Positions 44,446-52,494 of a stretch of DNA of 64,000 nucleotides are shown piece by piece. The stretch comes from Leucobacter triazinivorans (GTDB taxonomy: Bacteria; Actinomycetota; Actinomycetes; Actinomycetales; Microbacteriaceae), in assembly GCF_004208635.1 (NCBI RefSeq), contig NZ_CP035806.1, positions 310,001 through 374,000 of the forward strand, written 5' to 3'. The notes under the pieces were generated by a model. The model searched no databases. It was not told the DNA's origin and worked only from the letters and a program-made list of their open reading frames with translations. Within the stretch, counting starts at the first letter, position 1. Each line of letters starts with the position of its first letter. Made by a program: the position numbers and the translations under genes.

Positions 44446-44871
44446 TCACTCTGTTATCTCTTCATCCAAGAACTTGGTGATGGCTTCGAGAGTTTTCGGT
44501 GAAAGGTCTCCGAGTGTGCGAGTCGCGTATGACTTCACTCGTGCAGCCCGCATGGCACGAACAAGATCAAGCTGCGCATTCACCTTCGCAGGAGCAGACA
44601 CGTCGCTGTCCCCAGTGAGGAATGCGACATCGACGTCGAAAAACTCCGCGAGCCCCTCAACGACGAGCGGATCATCGACTTTCCGGTGACCATTGACCAT
44701 GTACGTCCATCGTGATCTCGATAGGTTCACCCCACGCTCTTTCAAGAACGCGGCGATCACAGAATGCGACGGTTCGGTCCCACTCTCAGCGGTCTTCACG
44801 TCGAGTAGCAGGCGCAGGCGCTTCGCCAGCAGGTCGGCTGCGGCCTGGTTCTGCTCTTGAGTCTTGCTCAT
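44446..44871 (-). CDS. XRE-family repressor
   Basis: ATG 44871 after AGGGGC begins a 141-residue protein with an XRE helix-turn-helix (SHSVIAAFLKERGVNLSRSRWTYMVNG around residues 33-60), a domain found with ImmA/IrrE partners in actinobacteria. The C-terminal half is helical. It heads a four-gene operon, and the promoter for it is covered by three near-identical palindromes at 44931-44988. This predicts tight self-repression that is lifted when the adjacent metallopeptidase cuts the repressor. Confidence 0.8.
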   Translation of the reverse strand: MSKTQEQNQAAADLLAKRLRLLLDVKTAESGTEPSHSVIAAFLKERGVNLSRSRWTYMVNGHRKVDDPLVVEGLAEFFDVDVAFLTGDSDVSAPAKVNAQLDLVRAMRAARVKSYATRTLGDLSPKTLEAITKFLDEEITE

Positions 44872-44930
44872 AATGCCCCTCCCCTCGGGATGGGTTCGGC
44901 AACGGTGACGTTTCACGCGACTGCGACTTG

Positions 44931-44988
44931 TTGTGCATGCTCAATATAACTCTTGAGCATGCACAAATCAAGGGTTGTGCATGCCCAA
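44931..44988 (-). promoter_or_regulatory. XRE operon promoter with three operators
   Basis: Sites TTGTGCATGCTCAA (44931-44944), TTGAGCATGCACAA (44953-44966) and TTGTGCATGCCCAA (44975-44988) are near-identical palindromes around GCATGC. On the minus strand a promoter reads TTGATT (44971-44966), 17 bases, TATATT (44948-44943). One operator covers the -10/start region, one the spacer and one lies just upstream of the -35. The 340 bases between this regulator and ardC (44872-45212) hold these sites, a fourth copy at 45020, and otherwise nothing I can identify. Confidence 0.75.
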
Positions 44989-45019
44989 CGATCCGGGTAA
45001 GACTTGAAGCCATGTGGCG

Positions 45020-45033
45020 TTAAGCATGCTCAA
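45020..45033 (+). promoter_or_regulatory. Fourth copy of the XRE operator, toward ardC
   Basis: TTAAGCATGCTCAA matches the three operators next to the XRE promoter with one arm change. It is on the ardC side of the intergenic region, so the same repressor may also control the rightward ardC operon. Confidence 0.55.
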
Positions 45034-45212
45034 CGAAGACTTGTTGGTCATGCATTCTGACCTGCGCCACTTCAGCACCGAGGAGGTGCACCATGCGATA
45101 CCGCCATGCCAAAAATCGGCCTCCACGTCATTCCACGGGTCAGTTATGCCCACCTCTCAGATGTATTGCCCTCCGGGATTCGCCGGTTGTGCAGCAAAGA
45201 GGAGGACGAGCG

Positions 45213-46313
45213 ATGGCCACATACGAGGATCGCCAAGCCGCGCGTGACGCAAAGCTCGATGAGCTACATGAAACGTTGTCCAGCGCGGTCGAGCAACTGG
45301 TGTCAGGTGAAGACTGGAAGCGCGCTCTGACGTTCGCAGCAAACTTTCGCAGTCGTTCGTTCAACAACACCCTGCTGATTTGGGTGCAGCACCAAGCCGC
45401 GTTCGAGCAGGGGTTGGTACCTGACCCGATCCCGTCTTACATTGCCGGGTATAGGCAATGGCAGGGTCTCGGCCGTCAAGTACAGAAGGGACAGCCGGGA
45501 TATCAGATCCTTGCTCCCGTTACCGGTCGATTCGCTTCGGCGACACCTGCGGACGCGGAGTCTTGGCGCAGGCTCAAGAAGTTCGAGAAGCCTCGCCCGG
45601 GTGAGGCCGTGCGCTCGAAGATGATCGGGGTGCGACCCGCCTATGTGTGGGATGCTTCACAGACCGCGGGCGATCCCTTGCCTGAACCGCCTTCGCCAAA
45701 GCTGCTCGAAGGCGAAGCACCCCGAGGACTGTGGTCAGGGCTCGCTGCGCAGATCGAAGCTGCTGGGTTCTCGCTGGGTGATGCACCGGATGCGGCATCA
45801 ATCCACGGGGCAAACGGAGTGACGAACTACACCGATCGCACCGTGCTCGTACGTGCCGACATTGATGACGCGGCCCGGGTGAAGACGCTCGCACACGAGC
45901 TGGGACATGTGCTCATGCACGATCCCAAGAGCAGCGAGGTACGTCTGCACCGCGGAATTGGTGAGGTCGAGGCCGAATCAGTGGCGCTGATGATCGGGGC
46001 CGCGCACGGCATGGACACCAGCATCTATACGATCCCGTACGTCGCAGGTTGGGCAGCAAACGTTGATGGCAAAGAGCCAGTCGAGATCGTCAAGGCCACC
46101 GGTGATCGAGTGCGAGCCACCGCTCTGAAGGTCCTGGATCAACTCGATACTGAGCAGCTCGGCAACGGCACCCCGCCCGGCCTTGAACGGGATGTACCGC
46201 AGCGGCAAGCACCAAAGACGGAGCGTACTTCCATTGCGCATCCGGTGGGCCGTACTGCGGGATCCACACCACTGAGAGAACCAGCTGCAGCAACGGCGAG
46301 GAGCCTCTCGTGA
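45213..46313 (+). CDS. ardC: ArdC-like antirestriction protein with metallopeptidase domain
   Basis: ATG 45213 follows AGGAGGACGAGCG; the frame upstream to 45093 is not convincing. The 366-residue product has an ArdC-type single-stranded DNA-binding N-terminus (RSFNNTLLIWVQHQAAF... YRQWQGLGRQVQKGQPGYQILAPV near 45-110) and a zinc peptidase motif KTLAHELGHVLMHDP near 225, with EVEAESVALMIGAAHG as the third ligand region. ArdC proteins protect incoming conjugative DNA from restriction. It begins a plus-strand operon with the prim-pol, DUF2637, two hypothetical and ParB-like genes. Confidence 0.85.
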   Translation: MATYEDRQAARDAKLDELHETLSSAVEQLVSGEDWKRALTFAANFRSRSFNNTLLIWVQHQAAFEQGLVPDPIPSYIAGYRQWQGLGRQVQKGQPGYQILAPVTGRFASATPADAESWRRLKKFEKPRPGEAVRSKMIGVRPAYVWDASQTAGDPLPEPPSPKLLEGEAPRGLWSGLAAQIEAAGFSLGDAPDAASIHGANGVTNYTDRTVLVRADIDDAARVKTLAHELGHVLMHDPKSSEVRLHRGIGEVEAESVALMIGAAHGMDTSIYTIPYVAGWAANVDGKEPVEIVKATGDRVRATALKVLDQLDTEQLGNGTPPGLERDVPQRQAPKTERTSIAHPVGRTAGSTPLREPAAATARSLS

Positions 46314-47230
46314 ACGCGCGTCTGAGTTCGTGCTCGGCAGTACTGGGACAGATGCCGGAGCAGGTGAGTACCTTCGCAGTGGCGAGCAAGCTCGCTTCAC
46401 TTGGCGTGCCCGTGTTTCCGGTCTGGTCAGATTCGAAGCGACCGGCGACGCGCCACGGCTTTCATGATGCCAGCACGGACATTGAACAGATTGAAGCCTG
46501 GTGGTCATCGACCCCAAATGCCTCACTCGCGATACCGACGGGTCAAGCATCTGGCGTCGTTGTTGTCGACGTCGATGTGCACGGCCGCGTGAACGGCTAC
46601 GAGGCCGCGACGCGTACCGAACGCGCAGGGCTGCTCTCGGGGTGGGAGCTAATGGTCCGCACTCCCTCTGGCGGCATGCACTTGTATTACCCCGCGGTCG
46701 ATGACGCCGAGCAGCGGTCCTGGCAGTCAGCGAGTTCGGGCATCGACTTTCGAGGTGACGGCGGTTACATCATCGTCCCGCCGTCCATGCGAATGATTGG
46801 TAAGCATCTTGAGCGGTACACGGTTGAACGAATGAATCATGGTCTTACGAGCAGCCTTGACGCAGATCGACTTCGCGAGTTCCTCGACCCGAAGCCCGAC
46901 CGAATCCGTCGCCCAGCCACAGGTGATCGCGGGATGGAAGTTGGTCGGCTTGCGGCGTGGGTGTCGCGTCTGCAAGAGGGCGAAAGGAATCACGGACTGT
47001 TTTGGGCGGCTTGCAAAATGGCCGAACACGATATCCCATCAGACACGGCACTCGACGCGCTTGCTGCAGCCGGTAGCAGTGCCGGACTCGCCGAGCGCGA
47101 GATTCTTACGACGGTGCGGTCGGCGTATCGAACCGTTCACGGCGCACCTGCACGAGAACCGTCTACGGCAGCACTGTCGTCGCCTGACCGGCCACCGCCT
47201 ACCTCAACACGAGCGCAGGTGCTCTCGTGA
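46310..47230 (+). CDS. Bifunctional primase/polymerase (prim-pol) domain protein
   Basis: This 306-residue protein has prim-pol features: LGVPVFPVWSDSKRPATRHGFHDAS near 30-54, GVVVVDVDVHG near 82 (metal-binding D-x-D), RTPSGGMHLYYP near 117 and GIDFRGDGGYIIVPPS near 143. It lacks a helicase half, so it may act as a stand-alone primase for plasmid-like replication or second-strand synthesis after transfer. The start overlaps the ardC stop (GTGA-type, ATG three bases in) and its stop overlaps the next gene, so the operon is tightly coupled. Confidence 0.82.
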   Translation: MNARLSSCSAVLGQMPEQVSTFAVASKLASLGVPVFPVWSDSKRPATRHGFHDASTDIEQIEAWWSSTPNASLAIPTGQASGVVVVDVDVHGRVNGYEAATRTERAGLLSGWELMVRTPSGGMHLYYPAVDDAEQRSWQSASSGIDFRGDGGYIIVPPSMRMIGKHLERYTVERMNHGLTSSLDADRLREFLDPKPDRIRRPATGDRGMEVGRLAAWVSRLQEGERNHGLFWAACKMAEHDIPSDTALDALAAAGSSAGLAEREILTTVRSAYRTVHGAPAREPSTAALSSPDRPPPTSTRAQVLS

Positions 47231-47877
47231 GCACATCACCATCTAGTCACCGTTGGGCGGTGCGGACCGCGGTCTGCGGGACCGTGTTCATCGCAGTGGG
47301 CGCCTTCTGGCTGTCGTTCACGTCGCTCGCCGACCTTGCGCACCGATCTGGGATCGGTGCGGGACAAGCTTGGGCGTGGCCACTCATCGTGGACGGCATC
47401 ATCGTGGTCGCAACCGTGGCTGTGGTCGCCCTCGCTGGCAATCGCGCCTCCTGGTACCCATGGGTGCTCCTGGTCGGTGGTGCGGTGGTGTCGGTGACGG
47501 CCAACGCAATCCACGCGATCATTGCCGCCGATGCCGACGTGCCCAGCATCCTCGCCGGAGCCGTCGCTGCGGTACCTCCAGTGGTGCTCCTGGCAATCAC
47601 GCATCTCACAGTGATCCTGGCCCGGGCGTCGGGTTCGAAAGAAGTCGAGTCATCAATCGAAGCCTTCGAAGAAGTTGAAGCCGAGACCGCAGCACCTGAT
47701 CGCCGCGCTCTCGCGTCGGCGCTACGCGGCATCGGCTGGACGAACAAACAAATTGCGAACGAACTCGATGTGCACCCCTCGACTATCGGCCGCTGGCTTT
47801 CCGCTGATGACCCCGAGGTGGCTGAAAGTGATACGCACCTACTCGCCAGTAGCGAATCAGCAGAGGAGAGATCATGA
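47227..47877 (+). CDS. DUF2637 membrane protein with C-terminal HTH
   Basis: The 216 residues have four hydrophobic segments in the first 135 (AVCGTVFIAVGAFWLSF, WPLIVDGIIVVATVAVVALAG, VLLVGGAVVSVTANAIHAII, ILAGAVAAVPPVVLLAITHL), as in DUF2637/SpdB-like proteins of actinobacterial plasmids and ICEs. A helix-turn-helix (WTNKQIANELDVHPSTIGRWL, near 175-195) closes the protein. SpdB-type proteins assist spread of conjugative DNA, which is knowledge from Streptomyces plasmids. Starts and stops overlap with both neighbours. Confidence 0.78.
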   Translation: MSTSPSSHRWAVRTAVCGTVFIAVGAFWLSFTSLADLAHRSGIGAGQAWAWPLIVDGIIVVATVAVVALAGNRASWYPWVLLVGGAVVSVTANAIHAIIAADADVPSILAGAVAAVPPVVLLAITHLTVILARASGSKEVESSIEAFEEVEAETAAPDRRALASALRGIGWTNKQIANELDVHPSTIGRWLSADDPEVAESDTHLLASSESAEERS

Positions 47878-48233
47878 ATGTCAACAGAGATCCCCGACCC
47901 GTACTTGGCGATGTTGCCGGGATCGACGGTATTCCCGATGCAGTTGAAGCAGCATCATCACGGCGACTTCGCGGGCTGCCGATCAACCCGTCTATAGCCA
48001 CCGCCCGCGGTGTTGAATGGGTGCGGCCTACGGATCTCGTGGCCCGCGGCGCATCTCGGGTTGCCGGGGCTGGAATCGACTTTCAGAGAGAACTCGCGCG
48101 TCGTGCTCGCGCTGCAACATCCGACCACGTGCGTGCGCTCGGGCAGCGAGCACGGAGTCTCCCACCGCTGTCGGCGTTTGGGCGAGGTGGCATTGACCGT
48201 GGCATGGATCGAGGCGCCGTCGGCATGCGCTGA
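47874..48233 (+). CDS. Small basic hypothetical protein
   Basis: This 119-residue, Arg-rich protein has no recognised domain. It overlaps the DUF2637 gene by four bases and so is part of the operon. Segments such as VEWVRPTDLVARGASRVAGAG and IDFQRELARRARAATSDHVR suggest two amphipathic helices. Single-stranded DNA or membrane association are possibilities without direct support. Confidence 0.55.
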   Translation: MNVNRDPRPVLGDVAGIDGIPDAVEAASSRRLRGLPINPSIATARGVEWVRPTDLVARGASRVAGAGIDFQRELARRARAATSDHVRALGQRARSLPPLSAFGRGGIDRGMDRGAVGMR

Positions 48234-48327
48234 GCACGCGTCGGTACGGAGGCAGATCATGCAGAAACTTGCGGAGGGTCAGATCGTGGGAACCGGTGTG
48301 CACCTGCTTGCCAGGAGGTTCCACACA

Positions 48328-49194
48328 ATGATTACTGCAACCCAGAACGCGGCTTCCGAAGACTACACAAGTAGCGAAGGACTGCGCAGAGTGCTCAAGC
48401 GATTGCATCAGCAAGGGCCGGGCGCATGGCAACGCGACCCAGTTGCCGCTGATCTCATGAGCTTCGCCGCTGAAAAGTATGCAGCCCTCGCGCGGAAGCA
48501 CGGTCTCGACCCATGGGAGGCAGCAAGTGCCGCATTTGACGTAATGCGACTTCGCTCTACTAGGCTCGCCAACGATCCCTGGGCGGTCGTCACCCGCGGC
48601 GTGCAAGTCACCTGCATCGCAGAAGAGCGCGGACAAGGGCTGCTGTGCTCCACAAACAAGGCCCGCCGCCCACACATCTCCGAGCTGCATGACCCCGAGC
48701 GCATCTCCGATCGTGAGACACCGCTCTCTGATTACCATCCCTCGTTTCGCACGACCGATCACTTCGAGTTCGAAGAAGAGCCAGTTAATGACGAGCCGCA
48801 GACCGAGACATCAGTTGCGCGTGCGTCCGCGCGCACAGCGGTCGCTGATGCGGTGCGACTGTTCACCTTGCTTGATTGGCCCGAAGATGTTGCCACGCTC
48901 GCGATCGACAGGGTCTGCGAAACGACCGAACGCGCCGGGTCACGAGCGAGTGCTTACGAAGCTCTCCGACGCGACAAGCACGCGCTCGTGCTGCTTGATC
49001 TGCCCGCGGCGTCATGGTCCGCACTGCTTCGCGCGATCCTCGGGAACACACATCCGGCATTGCAGGCAACCTCGGCAGGTAGGGGCGTGCTGCTGCGCCT
49101 GCTGCTCGGCGAAACGGTGCACTCGCTGCTGCACGACGAGGATCTCGTGTTTCAGATCGCACTCGCGGCTCCGAAGCGAGGCGAACGGTCATGA
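48328..49194 (+). CDS. Conserved ICE protein, paralogue of the inner-element gene at 14963
   Basis: The ATG at 48328 follows AGGAGG at seven bases; the open frame upstream overlaps the previous gene and is not used. The 288 residues align by eye with the inner-element protein through GPGAWQRDPVAADLM, ALARKHGLDPWEAASAAFDVM, NDPWAVVTRGVQVTCIAEE, ASWSALLRAILG and GRGVLLRLLLGETVHSLL. No enzyme motif is visible. It overlaps the ParB-like gene by four bases, which hints at a role in replication control or maintenance. GTGCACCTGCTTG precedes its ribosome-binding site. Confidence 0.68.
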   Translation: MITATQNAASEDYTSSEGLRRVLKRLHQQGPGAWQRDPVAADLMSFAAEKYAALARKHGLDPWEAASAAFDVMRLRSTRLANDPWAVVTRGVQVTCIAEERGQGLLCSTNKARRPHISELHDPERISDRETPLSDYHPSFRTTDHFEFEEEPVNDEPQTETSVARASARTAVADAVRLFTLLDWPEDVATLAIDRVCETTERAGSRASAYEALRRDKHALVLLDLPAASWSALLRAILGNTHPALQATSAGRGVLLRLLLGETVHSLLHDEDLVFQIALAAPKRGERS

Positions 49195-50195
49195 GCAACA
49201 GGGACGACAATTTCGTCGTCATCAGAACCGTCGACTCCATTCAGGTCGGCAACCGACACCGCAAAGACCTCGGTGATATCGATGCACTCGCCGCGTCGAT
49301 CCAACGCGACGGCTTGCTGCAGCCAATCACCGTTACCCCCGAAGGTGTGCTTGTGTGCGGTGCGCGGCGACTCGCCGCAATCAAACAGCTCGCATGGGAT
49401 GAAGTGCGAGTGTGGGTGCGCTCTGGCATCTCCACCCAGCTCGGGTACATGCTCGCCGAACAGAACGACAACATGCTCCATAAGCCGCTCAGCCAGTTGG
49501 AAGCAGCGGAGCTGTATCGGGAGATGAAGGTGATTCTCGCCGAGGATGCTGCACAGCGAAAAGCTGCAACGCAGTTCGTGAGCGGTGAAAACCGCGGAAT
49601 GTCCGGTCCCGCCGATTCGGCGGGACCGTCAACTGAGCCACGTGGGGATGCGCGGCGCCAGGCTGCCGAGATGGTCACCGATACGTCCTCCTACACCCGC
49701 CTCGAAGAGATCAATTTCATCCAACGCATCGCCGAAGACTCGAACCAGCCCGAGGAAATTCGTGCCGCGGCACAAGGCTTTCTCGACGACATTCGCGACG
49801 AGGCTCCAGTGCACCCGTGCTGGCAACAGTTGAAGGAGCTGCTCGCGGTGGCGAAGGCAGATCGTGACGTCTTGCTGCACCGGATCGCCGAAGAAAAACT
49901 TGCCGAGCTGCGGGCGGAGCAGAAACCGAAGAAGCGTGGGCAACGTGCCTCCACAGCAGCCCGGATGGAACCGATGCCTGTGCGGGCATTCGTGATCACT
50001 TGGATCGAACTCGGCAACCTGTACCCGGTCACTGACCCAGCCCTCATCGCCGCAAAACTGACGCAGGCCGAAGCCGAAATGTTCTTTACCGTTATCGACA
50101 ACTGGGTCAAGTTTGCGGATCGCCTCCGTGAAGCACTCGACCAGCTCGACGACGACGATGAGGCAAAGCCCACCTCCGCGCCGTCTAAGAGATAG
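49191..50195 (+). CDS. ParB-like nuclease-domain protein
   Basis: This 334-residue protein begins with a ParB N-terminal domain: VDSIQVGNRHRKDLGDIDALAASIQRDGLLQPITV, then LVCGARRLAAIKQL (the GxRR nucleotide-binding box near 57) and a helix-turn-helix-like stretch near 95-130. A helical C-terminus ends with an acidic tail. ParB proteins bind centromere-like sites and use CTP; no parA is next to it, so it may instead regulate or stabilise the ICE. Last gene of the ardC operon. Confidence 0.75.
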   Translation: MSNRDDNFVVIRTVDSIQVGNRHRKDLGDIDALAASIQRDGLLQPITVTPEGVLVCGARRLAAIKQLAWDEVRVWVRSGISTQLGYMLAEQNDNMLHKPLSQLEAAELYREMKVILAEDAAQRKAATQFVSGENRGMSGPADSAGPSTEPRGDARRQAAEMVTDTSSYTRLEEINFIQRIAEDSNQPEEIRAAAQGFLDDIRDEAPVHPCWQQLKELLAVAKADRDVLLHRIAEEKLAELRAEQKPKKRGQRASTAARMEPMPVRAFVITWIELGNLYPVTDPALIAAKLTQAEAEMFFTVIDNWVKFADRLREALDQLDDDDEAKPTSAPSKR

Positions 50196-50219
50196 ACGTG
50201 TCTTGAATAGGCTTGAGCC

Positions 50220-51413
50220 ATGCCTCGCCAACAAGAAACCAAAAGCCGTCTGGTCACCTCGCTCGTGCCCTCGCTCTCTCGAAGCCTCGCCGAGCAGTTC
50301 AATGTCTTTCGGGTCATGCATCACGGCACTCACGAAAAACAACTCTCGAACGTCTTAGCCTGGCTCCTGCGGGCCGATGGAACCCACGAGCTGGGTGACA
50401 CCTTCCAAAAGATCTTCTTGAGGAGGATCAACGCCGCGCTTCCCGAGGGCCTCGGATTCCAGACCTCCGGGTATCGGGTCAGCCAAGAAGTGGACACCTC
50501 CGGCGATGCCGCGACAGGCAAGGACATTGCCGACATTGTGCTCATGACAGCTCACGAGAGCGTCGTTGTTGAGAACTTCGGCACCTCCGACGGGCACGGC
50601 CATGACTATTTTGGCTACCTTGCCCACGGTGCTCAGGGCGGAAGACGTAGCGTCGTCGTGCTGCTGTGCATCCGACGAGAGAGCGAACTTCAGACCGATG
50701 GATGGGAACAAGCGGTCGTTCTCACCTATGCGGATCTCCTCAGTGACCTGCACGCGCACGTCAAAGCAGACAAGAAGTGGCGTCGAGACCACCCGCAACA
50801 GAACTTCTTCATTAACGAACTGGTCGAAAACTTCGTGGAAGGACCAAGCCCCGTGAATACTGCCGATCGGATAGCTTTCATCAAGACAATGTGTGAGACG
50901 GGAGAATCTGCTCGATACGGGCAACGTCCCCAGGATGCGGCCGCAGAACAGTTCTCCCAGACACTCGCGCAGCACGCGAAGCAGCAGTTTGAAGACGGCC
51001 GAAAGGTCCTTGGTGAAATCAAGCGGTACCTCCGCCAGTACGCAGAGCGACGACTCATGCACCAGGTCAATGAGGCACTCGGCGAGGAAGTTGTTGTCAA
51101 AGTTCTAGCGAATTTCGTGGGCCAATGGGAGTGGTACGTGCGGCTCCTCGACACTAACGGCGACGTAGTTGCAGGGCTCGTGTTTGGTCCGACCGTAGCC
51201 ACCTACAATGACGAAGTCCCTGAGCCAGTCCAAAGCCCAGACTTCAGCAAAATATTTATCCTCATGCGCTCCTCAGATACTGCCCCTAAACGAAGCCTTC
51301 AGCAAACGGATATCGGCATAGACGAAGTACTCAAAGGGTTTGAACCAGCGGATGATCGACTCGCTCAAGCAGTGATCCCACTTGTGCAGGCGCACTATGC
51401 GACTCAAGATTGA
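50220..51413 (+). CDS. PD-(D/E)XK-nuclease-like protein
   Basis: The 397-residue protein contains GTHEKQLSNVLAWLLRADGTH near residue 42, typical of a PD-(D/E)XK superfamily family, then KDIADIVLMTAHESVVVENF near 105-125, where D and E occupy the nuclease positions. The expected lysine after E is absent; the segment reads ENFGTSDGHGHDYFGYL instead. A helical middle and a beta-rich end (FVGQWEWYVRLLDTNGDVVAGLVFG) follow. Catalytic activity is therefore uncertain. Its 3' end overlaps the convergent methyltransferase gene by ten bases. The pair sits as cargo between ParB-like and transfer genes. Confidence 0.6.
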   Translation: MPRQQETKSRLVTSLVPSLSRSLAEQFNVFRVMHHGTHEKQLSNVLAWLLRADGTHELGDTFQKIFLRRINAALPEGLGFQTSGYRVSQEVDTSGDAATGKDIADIVLMTAHESVVVENFGTSDGHGHDYFGYLAHGAQGGRRSVVVLLCIRRESELQTDGWEQAVVLTYADLLSDLHAHVKADKKWRRDHPQQNFFINELVENFVEGPSPVNTADRIAFIKTMCETGESARYGQRPQDAAAEQFSQTLAQHAKQQFEDGRKVLGEIKRYLRQYAERRLMHQVNEALGEEVVVKVLANFVGQWEWYVRLLDTNGDVVAGLVFGPTVATYNDEVPEPVQSPDFSKIFILMRSSDTAPKRSLQQTDIGIDEVLKGFEPADDRLAQAVIPLVQAHYATQD

Positions 51414-52345
51414 TTGCGCATCGCTGCTACCGTTTCGAACCGGCCGACACGCTCAATCTTGCCTTCGTAGCATGCGGCGAAGTCACGCAATCTCTTTCTG
51501 GCGTCAGTAAGTTGTTGCGAGGTGAGGTCCGCAGTGACCGGCGCTTCACCTTCTGCATACGCCGACAACACCAGTCGGCCACGGGCATGACGCATGATCG
51601 ATTCCCAGTCATCGTGCGAAAGATATGACGCTGAGCCGCCGAGCGCGAGCACGAGATCAAACTGTGTCCCTGATAGGTTGCGGCGCGCGAGCGTGTCCGC
51701 GAACGTTCTTGGCTCAACCCGCGCCACGAGCGGGTGCTTCCGCACCAATTCATTGAGCATCGCCTGAGACGGGTCTATCGCTGTTAGTCGAGGGGCTTCT
51801 GTCAGCCCCAAATCAAGAGTGAGCCCGGTGCCTGCACCGATGTCTAGCGTGCGGCACTTGCGGTAACCGTCGGTGGCTACGTCTACGAGGCGCGTGAACC
51901 CTCGTTGTTCTTCGTCAGACGCGGTGAAGTCGCGATCCCAGTAAGTTGCGATTGCGTCGTAGCCGGAGCGGAACTCGCTCTTCGTGCGTGGCATGTTCTG
52001 CGGGCCGTAGATGTGGTCAGCTCTGCCTCTGTTGATCAGCGTCACGTCGTCGTGTTCTCGATCCATGGTCCAGTACTTCCAACCGTTGTGAACGAGGTAA
52101 ATGCGTGTCGATTTGTAAAACTTCTGCGGCTCACCGAACGTGTGGATTACCCGAGCTGCCCTGACAAAGTCGGCCTTTGTCATTCCTTCAGTTCGCTCAG
52201 CGATGTATTCGTGTGGTGCGCCCTCAGCGTAGGTCACTGCGAAGACCCAGTCCAACTTCACAATCTTGTTTTGCCACCATTCAAGGTCTTTCTCGGTGAT
52301 CGGCAACACGCTTACGTTCTTCTCAATACTCACTTGCTCACTCAA
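51404..52345 (-). CDS. SAM-dependent methyltransferase with N-terminal extension
   Basis: The C-terminal 190 residues are a class I methyltransferase: RTLDIGAGTGLTLDLGL near 165, TAIDPSQAMLNELVRKHP near 187 and FDLVLALGGSASYLS near 230, without a DNA-methylase NPPY motif, so the substrate is probably not DNA. The first 120 residues form a separate domain (WWQNKIVKLDWVFAVTYAEGAPHEYI, near 23-48) that I do not recognise. It is convergent with the nuclease-like gene with a ten-base overlap. Start ATG 52345 after GTGAGC. Could be a small-molecule or protein methyltransferase. Confidence 0.65.
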   Translation of the reverse strand: MSEQVSIEKNVSVLPITEKDLEWWQNKIVKLDWVFAVTYAEGAPHEYIAERTEGMTKADFVRAARVIHTFGEPQKFYKSTRIYLVHNGWKYWTMDREHDDVTLINRGRADHIYGPQNMPRTKSEFRSGYDAIATYWDRDFTASDEEQRGFTRLVDVATDGYRKCRTLDIGAGTGLTLDLGLTEAPRLTAIDPSQAMLNELVRKHPLVARVEPRTFADTLARRNLSGTQFDLVLALGGSASYLSHDDWESIMRHARGRLVLSAYAEGEAPVTADLTSQQLTDARKRLRDFAACYEGKIERVGRFETVAAMRNQS

Positions 52346-52494
52346 CTATCTCTGCGCGTCTTGGATGACGTGCATCTTCTTGTGATTTCGAGTATCAGGC
52401 CAGCCACCGACATTCCTCGGTCAGTCGGATTCTGTGCTGGGTCACGTAAGGATGTCGACAAGACCTCATAGTCAGCGGCGTGCACCTAGTGGGC

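Noticed and set aside
50220..52345. Classical restriction-modification pair
   Set aside because: The methyltransferase lacks NPPY-type or cytosine-methylase motifs and the genes are convergent rather than in one operon.
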